Shown piece by piece: positions 57,923 through 64,000 of a stretch of 64,000 nt of DNA; within the stretch, counting starts at the first letter, position 1; the number at the start of each line of letters is the position of its first letter. This DNA comes from Cynocephalus volans. Its lineage: Eukaryota > Chordata > Mammalia > Dermoptera > Cynocephalidae. Below the pieces are notes generated by a model. The model searched no databases, was not told the DNA's origin, and was given only the letters and a program-made list of their open reading frames with translations. The stretch is from assembly GCF_027409185.1 (NCBI RefSeq), contig NC_084462.1, positions 187,074,571 through 187,138,570 on the forward strand, read 5' to 3'. Made by a program: the position numbers and the translations under genes.

Positions 57923-58189
57923 CTGCACTGAAAGAGAAGAAAAGGCGAAATGTAGAAAAATCTTCATTCTAGAACATCAACTAGTTTTTGTGTCCCAAAT
58001 TTGTTTGAATCAGTACATTTTTCTCACAATATTTAATAATGACAATAAGATCTATCTATTATATTGCTCTAAAACAAAATGGGTTTGTAGCCAATACTTG
58101 GATGTAAAGATATTTTTAAAACTGCAGATATATGACTCATGCAATAACATCACAGTGAGGGTGTTAGCACCAACACTTTTTTTCAAGTA

Positions 58190-58310
58190 TATATTAATTT
58201 ATTCATTGAATTATTGACTTGTTCATTCATTGAATTACCACTGGTTGACAAGCACTGTACTAGATGTTTAAACTACAGTAGTATAACCAGACTTGCCCTA
58301 TACATTCTCT
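58190..58310 (+). mobile_element. L2 3' end in intron 5
   Basis: The phrase ttcattcattgaattaccactggttgacaagcactgtactagatg fits an L2 3' end. Confidence 0.45.
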
Positions 58311-58346
58311 TGAGGAAGGGAGTTTTGCTTAAATCGGATGGTTTAC

Positions 58347-58460
58347 CTTCATGGCAGCACAGAGTTCATCAGCATCAAACTGAGCTGGAGTTTTTAGTAG
58401 AGCCAAGGCAACTTCCTCAAGGTGACCAGTAAGGGCTTTCTTCAGAGCTTCATCCAGGGG
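58347..58460 (-). pseudogene. ANXA1: ANXA1 pseudogene exon 5
   Basis: Acceptor ctacag, then [20 protein letters not shown] and [18 protein letters not shown], then donor gtaaac. Open frame, 114 bp. GHLEEVVLALL is a conserved annexin A1 helix. Confidence 0.95.
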
Positions 58461-59108
58461 CTGTAGAAAAGAGATTAGCATGAGGGCCTTTAAATGGTTA
58501 TACAATGGTGGTGTTCCTGATCTTTAGGTTATCTTACTACTTATCTTTGAACCCAATCATCTTTTAGAGTTGACTTTCTTTCACATAGAGAAGCATACAA
58601 GATATTTAGGAATGCTATCTTCATATTTTAGACCCAGAGGAATTGGAATAAAATTTACTGAATTCTTTGATAACGTCTTAAAGGATAGGATTCTTAATCT
58701 TTTATACAGGGGAGAAATCACAAAGTGCAAAACATAGGGGTTGTGTGTTAGCAGAAAACAGCAGTAAAAATACTTTAAAAGTAATGTATCAATAATGTTT
58801 CCAACCTTTGCAGTTTTCACTGCTCAAAAAGCACTACAATCAGACATGGCCATCATATAGTTTTCTAATTGCACCGCTTAAAAGAAAAAAGGAAAAAAAT
58901 TCTATATTTGATATACAAGATATAAAGCTTGCTTTTAAAGTAAAGTTTTACGTAAATTTTATATTGAGGCATTAAACAGCTCAAACTGAATTTTGACAGA
59001 AGACACATTTGAATCAGGACATATTTTTTACTACTAATAGTAATCTTGATGTTCAAAATAAAGATTTGTGTTCAGAACTTCACATATGCAAGGAACTTAC
59101 AGTAAGAA

Positions 59109-59560
59109 TGATAGATCTTGGACGTGTCCTGCGCCGTCTTGGATACGGTTGCGTCACCGATGTCATCACGGTTGCGACTGGCCCATCTTGGATGCGGTCA
59201 CATCACCTTGGATACGATCGAGTGCAGTATGGCCAGTCTTTTACTCTAACCTCGTGGTTTCTTCAAACAAAGAAAACGTTTACCTCGTGGTTTCCCAAAG
59301 GACCCTCCCCCTCCCGCCTAGAGGTACCTCCATCTTGACTCCGTCACCGCTGCCCACCACGCCCGCAGCAGCAGTCGCCCTGGTCCCACACACCAGCACT
59401 CCCTCCCCCCCCACGTCTGCGTTTTTGGCGCCCACCAACCCATATAAACGTTTTGTCCTCCTCCTAGCCCCTGCCCTGCCATTGTGAGCGCTGCCCGGCA
59501 GGTGTTTCCTCCTTTAATAAAGCCTGAAGGGTACCCGGCATTTTGGCTCCTTTTCTTTCA
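59109..59560 (+). mobile_element. Solo LTR in intron 4
   Basis: It is CpG- and C-rich, unlike the intron around it. It has a TATA-like catataaacg at about 59439, an AATAAAG word near 59515 and a pyrimidine-rich end (ttttctttca), in LTR order. The proposed start (tgatagatc) is uncertain. The bases aagaa and aagat on its sides may be a decayed target duplication. The 139- and 109-codon frames across it are not genes. Confidence 0.65.
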
Positions 59561-59759
59561 AAGATGACCAATGTACAAAACCAGTGCATTTGATAAAATC
59601 GATTCAATTGCAACAAAGTGGATAAAAATTGCAACCCCGGTCTTGGAAACAATGGAACAACCATGGTTAGACCAAGAACTAGGTAACTACACTTCAGAAT
59701 CCATGTTTAAACTCAAATACAACTGAAATTAAATACCTGCAGTGACTGCTCTAACCCGC

Positions 59760-59853
59760 CTTTCCTTTCTCCTGGAGGTATGAGCTTTGATCTGTTGAGG
59801 CCGAGCGTTGTTTCTCTTAGTTAGAACGTCAGTGGTGGCCGCTTCATCCACAC
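59760..59853 (-). pseudogene. ANXA1: ANXA1 pseudogene exon 4
   Basis: Acceptor tttgcag, then GVDEAATTDVLTKRNN and ARPQQIKA, then a one-base loss after the alanine codon shifts the frame. Length 94 bp against the usual 95. The donor reads aaag/gcgggt, a GC in place of GT. No exon 3 or exon 2 is detectable to the right. Confidence 0.9.
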
Positions 59854-60049
59854 CTGCAAACACAGGGCCACCAGACTTTAAAGTCAATTTCCTTCACTAT
59901 CAATTGACATAAAATTATGATCAAGACATTGCAAGTGAAGTTCCTGACAAACTAAGAAGTATATCAGCCTTGGAAATAGATGTTACACACATAGAAAAGG
60001 GGTGACATTCCATTCACTGGAATGAGAAAGGAAGAGGCCATGAATCGTT

Positions 60050-60560
60050 TGTGACTCCCCACCTTGCAGTGTCTGATCCTACTTCAAACGCGCCTTCAAA
60101 CAGGGAGGGCGCCTGTGCACATCGCGGGGCGACAGGTGGAGGCGCCGAGGGCGAAGGTCGTGGTCCCGCCAGTCACCAGGCGGACTTTCCAATGCTTGGG
60201 GACTTTTGGTGTCTGGCACCTGATGACATTGCGTGTGGGGACTGTTCGGGACTGCGGGGTCCGGACCGGCCAGAGCTCGCCCAGCCTTTGCATGTGCTGT
60301 GCAGGCTCCTCGGTGCTGGAGCTGGAGCAGGAGCAGGGACCTGGCTCAGGCACCCAGGGGCTACGTGGGGACCGTCCCTGTTCCCAGGGCCATGGCCTGC
60401 TCGAAGCCGAGCTCGGGAGCGAACAAAGTCGGGGTCCTCAGAGGACCGCCCTGACCAGCGGGAGCCTGAGCTTGGCGGGGCGTCCCAGTGACCAGGGTAC
60501 AGTTGGTGAGGGGCGACGAGGGCATGAGGTCAGTGGCGACAGGCGCTGACTGTGTAGGCC
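60050..60560. promoter_or_regulatory. CpG island, orphan
   Basis: Dense CpG (acgcgcc, catcgcgggg, gccgagctcggg) begins about 200 bp past the last annexin exon, with a GC-rich tail to about 60720. Overlapping frames on both strands (up to 161 codons) have no domain or start context, so I treat them as GC artefacts. It could be the promoter of a lost gene or of a transcript outside the recognised exons. I see no TATA box. Confidence 0.55.
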
Positions 60561-60729
60561 TTTAGGTCCAGGCAGCGGAGGCGGGGGCAGAGGTGAGCAG
60601 GGGGAGCCACCCTGGCCCAGCGCGGGGAGCACGAGAGCCCGGGGTCCCTTGTCCTCACCGGCCTGTTCTCGCACATGAGGGGCCGTGAGCAGAAGCATCC
60701 TGGGGCTCTCGTGGTCATTATTCAAGGTG

Positions 60730-61620
60730 CTGGTTTCTACAACTGAAGTTCAGGCTCTCGTTTCCCTCCCTAATTTCCTCACCTGTTTTTCCTTCTCCGA
60801 ACCCTAATTATCCCAGCAAGAAATAAAGCGAAATTTAGCAATAACTCCCTAGTGAGCTCAGTATGCTGGGGCACTCCTTAAATTGGACCTGATTTGACAC
60901 TGGCCTGCCTGAGACCCTCCCCCAAATCTTTTAGTGTGGCCCCTACTTGGTACTTATCAGAGGCCCTTATCTAAAAACTGAGTAAGATACATACCAGGTA
61001 CGAGAAAAGAGTTGCACCTGAGGGTGATTTACTGAAGGTGTGAGGAGAGTTCAGGTCCCAATAGGATGGGGAAATTCTTGTTTTCTGGCACCTTGGACAT
61101 TGTCCTCTTCAGTAAAACACTGAAATAAAACGAACATTTGTGCTAGATCACATTTCATTCCACATTCTCATAAGTCACAAAATATGTCACGTATCCTTTG
61201 TTATTTATGTTGCTTTTTAACATCTACTCGATTCTTTCCAAACACAAAACTGAGGTTGGACAGAGATATATAGGAGGCTGCAGAGCTGAAAGAAGCCCAT
61301 TTCTCTCACCATGAAAATTAAGATCGAAACAACCTTTTTTTATAGCAGATAGCTTCCAGATCAACTATCTTCATTTTATAGGCAAAATTTGTGGGAAAAT
61401 CAAGCCGAATTACTTCTAATTCCTGAAATGTTCCGTTTTCTGTTTCAATAAGCATAATTATATATTATAGACATTTTTTGGAGTGACAGAGAAAGGCAGC
61501 CTTGATGAACATCCCCATGACCAAAATGCAGATATAATGGTCTTAGGCTACCTTAAGGTTGTCGAGTCCTAACCTTTCCATCTCCAGAATTAATGGAAAG
61601 CAACACTTACTATTTCCTTT
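60730..61620. other. No gene recognised
   Basis: AT-rich interval between two GC-rich regions, with no exon or repeat that I can name. Confidence 0.4.
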
Positions 61621-61628
61621 GCTTTGTG

Positions 61629-61910
61629 TTAGCTAAATCTCTTTAGCTCCTCATGACGTGGACTTGGTAAACTGAGGGAAAGCTCATAATGGAGGGTGCG
61701 GGAGATCTGCAGACTACAGCCACGGAAGGAGGGGTCGTGTCCATGTCCTCGACCCCAGATGGGCTGCTGTTGTCTCCTGGCTATGCAGAGTGCGTCTGCC
61801 TCCACCTGAGGTGGACTTGGTAAACTGGGGGAAATCTCATATTGGAGGGTTGGGGAGATGTGAAGATTACAGCCATGGAAGGAGGAGTCGTGTCCATGTC
61901 CTCGACCCAA
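61629..61910 (-). repeat. Tandem duplication of about 150 bp
   Basis: Two adjacent copies share gtggacttggtaaactg, ggagatctgcagactaca versus ggagatgtgaagattaca, and gtcgtgtccatgtcctcgac. On the minus strand they encode MDTTPPS-like peptides in the frame of the 61781-62191 ORF. They look like the decayed 3' end of the proline-rich gene to the right. Confidence 0.8.
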
Positions 61911-62191
61911 GGGTCCAGAGTAGGCTGCCGGGTTACGTGTGCAGAAGCGTTGGCTGTGATGGAGGACACTGTTGAAGGAATGGGATTACTGGTGAATGCA
62001 AAGGTCCTGGTGGGAGGGACGGGAGGCGGGGTGGGGAAGGAAAGAGGAGGAGGGGGGTCTACACACACGATGGGCAGGGGGCTCCATTGTGTTGTAGGTG
62101 GGAGGCCTGAAGGAGAAGGGAGCGGGAGTGGGAGGTGTGGAGAGGGCAGAGATGGGAGGCCCTGCAGCTGTGACTGGACCTCCATTCTCAT
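61781..62191 (-). pseudogene. Possible C-terminal extension in another frame
   Basis: A 136-codon frame overlaps the end of the 570-codon ORF and continues past its stop, with Pro/Ser-rich sequence and DPWVEDMDTTPPS near its end. A single frame change near 62000-62190 would join the two. That would suit either a frameshifted pseudogene or simply two GC-driven frames. Confidence 0.4.
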
Positions 62192-63698
62192 TAGTTGGAG
62201 CCCCTGGAATGGGACTGGACCTAAAGAGAGGAAGGGAATCAGCAGGGACAGCCAAAGCAGTAGGGTTAGAGAAGGTGCAGGTTATTTCCTCCCCAGTGTT
62301 CAGTGTTTGGTGTTTGGTGGGGGAAGGGAGAGGGACAGATAGGGTCGGGCCCGGGTGGGAAGGCTGGAGTCCGTGGTGCTGGCGGTGGGAATAGCTGGTA
62401 CCTGCAAAGGTGGGGATGGCTGTCCTGAGGGGCGCTGGAGTCTGCCCTCTCCTTTGACCCCTCCCGAAAGGCCTCCTCTTCATCCTCCAAGATCCTGCTG
62501 CTCCCGCCGCCCTCGGTGCTCTCCGAGGTGGCCTGGTCTTGCTGGCTGCTCTACGGAGAACCTTAGGCGGTGGGGTCAGCTCATCTGGACTCCCCAGTAG
62601 GGGCAGTGGCGGTGGCATCGGCTTCCTACGTTTCCTGCTGCAGGGCCCCTGTGGCTCCTGCCCTGGCAGCAGCGAGCGGCCCGGGGCTGGGGCAGGGGGC
62701 GCCTCTGCCTCTGGGTGCGGCCTACCTAGGGACAGGCCACCTCCAGCAGGTCTGTCTGTGCTGGGAACGGCATGGCCTTCCCAGAGGCGGCTGGTGGGAG
62801 ACATCGCCTCAATCACCTTCAGGCAACGACGGGACAGGAGACCAGATGCCATAGCAGGGACTTCCTTCTTGGGCCGAGAAGGAAAGAGGCGCTGGGGAGT
62901 GGGGATCCTTAGGGCGCCCGAGCGTCTGACCATCAGGGAGTTGGGATCAGAGGGCACGGGCTTCTTTGGGGCGTCCCCCCTGAATGACCAGGGAAGGATC
63001 CCCGCAGAGGAGAAGTTAGCCTGCCTGATGGGGTCGTGCCTCTTGGTGGCGATAGAAAAGCCACCTGACAAAGGCACCCGACCCCACATCAGGCTGGAGT
63101 TCTGGCCATAAGGGCTGGGGGCAGGTGCAGGAGCCACGGGGTGACGCCGGGCAGGGGGGAGAGGGTCGGGGCCTGGGACCTCGAGTTGCCGGGGCAGGCA
63201 GCGGGAAGGGGGACACTTGGTGGCGATGGAAATGCCAGCTGACAAAGGCACCCGGCCCCGCATCAGGCTGGGATTCTGGCCATCAGGACTGGGGGCAGGT
63301 GCAGGAGCCGCGGAGTGACCCCAGGCAAGGGGGAGAGGGTTGGGGCCGGGGGCCTCGAGTGGCCAAGGAAGGCTAAGCCGGGGCTGGTGGCGGGAAGGGG
63401 GACAGTTGGCGGCGATGGAAATGCCAGCTGACAAAGGCACCCGGCCCCGCATCAGGCTGGGGTCCTGGCCATCAGCGCTGTGGGCAGGTGCAGGAGCCGC
63501 GGGGTGACGCGGGGCAGGCGGGACATGGTCGCCGCCGGGGACCTCGAGTGGTTGCGGATGGCGAGGCCGGGGCCGGGGACGGCGGCGGAAAGGGGGACAA
63601 AAAAACTGACTAAACCAGTTGCCCATTTTGAACAGGTGATGGGCCGAACTATCAAGAGAAACCAAGGCAGGAACAGACAGTCCGCTCGCAGCCTGCAC
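61986..63698 (-). CDS. Proline-rich ORF of 570 codons, POM121-like?
   Basis: This is the longest frame in the window. A second Met at about residue 25 begins MGNWFS, a myristoylation-type start. Residues from about 34 to 215 are three tandem repeats of about 60 residues (consensus words DGQNPSLMRGRVPLSAGISIA). A basic, proline-rich core follows, with RKRRKPMPPPLPLL and DELTPPPK, and then a Ser/Pro/Thr-rich tail ending QDLCIHQ. No enzyme motif or clear membrane segment is visible. The basic Pro-rich word and MDTTPPS-like tail recall POM121-like nucleoporin relatives, some of which are single-exon, but I am not sure. High GC alone can keep a frame open. It has no visible intron and faces left, with a CRE/X-box promoter just upstream. 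Confidence 0.4.
   Translation of the reverse strand: MQAASGLSVPALVSLDSSAHHLFKMGNWFSQFFCPPFRRRPRPRPRHPQPLEVPGGDHVPPAPRHPAAPAPAHSADGQDPSLMRGRVPLSAGISIAANCPPSRHQPRLSLPWPLEAPGPNPLPLAWGHSAAPAPAPSPDGQNPSLMRGRVPLSAGISIATKCPPSRCLPRQLEVPGPDPLPPARRHPVAPAPAPSPYGQNSSLMWGRVPLSGGFSIATKRHDPIRQANFSSAGILPWSFRGDAPKKPVPSDPNSLMVRRSGALRIPTPQRLFPSRPKKEVPAMASGLLSRRCLKVIEAMSPTSRLWEGHAVPSTDRPAGGGLSLGRPHPEAEAPPAPAPGRSLLPGQEPQGPCSRKRRKPMPPPLPLLGSPDELTPPPKVLRRAASKTRPPRRAPRAAGAAGSWRMKRRPFGRGQRRGQTPAPLRTAIPTFAGTSYSHRQHHGLQPSHPGPTLSVPLPSPTKHQTLNTGEEITCTFSNPTALAVPADSLPLFRSSPIPGAPTNENGGPVTAAGPPISALSTPPTPAPFSFRPPTYNTMEPPAHRVCRPPSSSFLPHPASRPSHQDLCIHQ
63045..63598 (-). repeat. Three tandem repeats of 174-190 bp
   Basis: Units start at about 63045, 63219 and 63408. 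Each has ggcgat-gaaa-gcca, gctgacaaaggcaccc and ggcaggtgcaggagcc. Unit lengths are multiples of three apart from small differences, so the reading frame of the 570-codon ORF is kept. The repeat continues the protein-level repeat of that ORF. Confidence 0.85.
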
Positions 63699-63738
63699 GT
63701 CTCCTCAGGACGGAGCAAGCTCTGTGCAGCTGGGCAAC

Positions 63739-63750
63739 GGTTGCTAAGCA
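63739..63750 (+). promoter_or_regulatory. X-box-like (RFX) half motif
   Basis: The word ggttgctaagca, within ggcaacggttgctaagca, resembles an RFX-family X-box. It lies about 40-50 bp upstream of the start codon at 63698 of the leftward ORF. Confidence 0.45.
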
Positions 63751-63759
63751 CTGTGCGTG

Positions 63760-63767
63760 TGACGTCA
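63760..63767 (+). promoter_or_regulatory. CRE (TGACGTCA)
   Basis: A perfect palindromic cAMP-response element, about 60 bp upstream of the 570-codon ORF and next to the X-box-like word. CRE plus X-box pairs are common in testis-type promoters. The link to this ORF is inferred from position. Confidence 0.7.
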
Positions 63768-63867
63768 CACTGGGAAACGTGACAGGACAGGCACAGGGAG
63801 TGTGCGGGCGCACAGCGCGGGGAGTCAGTTGGAGACACCAAAGGCGGTGGGCCCGCGACAGTGCCCA

Positions 63868-64000
63868 GAATAGGGTTAGGGTCGGGGTCAGGGTAAGGGT
63901 CAGGGTCGGGGTTGCGGTCAGGGTCAGGGTTGGCGTCAGGGTCAGGAGTCAGGGTCAGGGTCAGGGATCAGGGGTCAGGGGTGATGGTCGGGGTCAGGGT
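63868..64000 (+). repeat. Degenerate telomere-type repeats
   Basis: The window ends in variants of the telomere unit: ttaggg once, then tcaggg, tcgggg, taaggg, ttgcgg and gtcagggt. The G-rich strand runs 5' to 3' toward the right edge, as at a right-hand chromosome end. TCAGGG and similar variants are known from the proximal parts of mammalian telomeres. It could also be an interstitial array. Confidence 0.8.

Larger units (their letters stand above)
52936..59853 (-). pseudogene. ANXA1: Annexin A1 unprocessed pseudogene, exons 4-10
   Basis: Seven exons in correct order on the minus strand encode annexin repeats with closest similarity, by recollection, to annexin A1. The spliced parts include [48 protein letters not shown] and FQKYTKYS. 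Sizes are 94, 114, 91, 80, 56, 94 and 96 bp; annexin genes usually have 95, 114, 91, 80, 57, 94 and 96. The copy keeps introns, so it arose by DNA duplication or is a decayed original. Lesions are a one-base deletion in exon 4, a GC donor, a damaged exon 8 and a stop in exon 10. Exons 1-3 and 11-13 were not found. An L1 and a solo LTR lie in its introns, and the class III ERV is next to its last exon. Confidence 0.9.

Noticed and set aside
60051-60725. Frames of 146, 161 and 95 codons near the orphan CpG island
   Set aside because: Composition explains them; no domain, start context or splice sites were found.
62539-63111. 190-codon plus-strand frame
   Set aside because: It is antisense to the better-supported 570-codon frame, is Gly/Arg-rich and has no repeats in phase.

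Overview
The window looks like mammalian nuclear DNA, most likely from a colugo (Dermoptera, Galeopterus or Cynocephalus). The main reason is a set of tRNA-Ile-like SINEs, as monomers and dimers, that carry A-box and B-box promoter words and resemble the CYN family described from colugos. Old mammalian repeats (MIR, L2, L1M, MaLR) fill most of the rest. I found no intact conventional protein gene. Genic content is a set of relics plus one GC-rich open reading frame near the right edge.

Layout. 1-5186: old repeats, a retroviral env fragment with its LTR (987-2097), and a CpG-rich promoter-like block of KRAB zinc-finger-gene type (4035-4600, + strand). 5187-10481: a defective class I provirus with two LTRs, a tRNA-His-type primer site and a 5-bp target duplication, inserted into an older LTR. 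10650-28560: L1, L2, MIR and MaLR copies separated by unidentified unique DNA. 28875-29336: two KRAB exons on the minus strand, both damaged. 30726-36122: L1M with nested SINEs, then L2 and MLT1. 40480-41440: a CpG island on the minus strand with two ZNF143-like sites, 11 kb upstream of the KRAB exons, so together they look like the front half of a dead KRAB zinc-finger gene. 41559-46890: a solo LTR, two opposed L1 copies, a MaLR LTR and a tetranucleotide array. 47844-52840: a second, class III-like provirus with a tRNA-Ser-type primer site, interrupted by a second copy of the env+LTR element in reverse orientation.

52936-59853 (minus strand): seven exons of an intron-containing annexin A1 copy (family exons 4-10). 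Exon sizes match the annexin pattern, but the copy has stops, one-base deletions and changed splice sites. It is an unprocessed pseudogene. 59109-59560 is a solo LTR inside it. 60050-60560 is a CpG island. 61629-63698 holds a proline-rich, 570-codon minus-strand ORF with three internal tandem repeats, preceded by a CRE and an X-box-like motif. The last ~130 bases are degenerate telomere-type repeats (TTAGGG, TCAGGG, TCGGGG, TAAGGG), oriented as expected for a right-hand chromosome end. The right side therefore looks subtelomeric.

Three sets of non-adjacent blocks resemble each other (11330/46910, 4035/41430 inverted, and 3025/18355/44955). This suggests an ancient duplicated gene cluster, probably of KRAB zinc-finger type. 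All alignments here were made by eye; percentages and family names need a repeat-database search.
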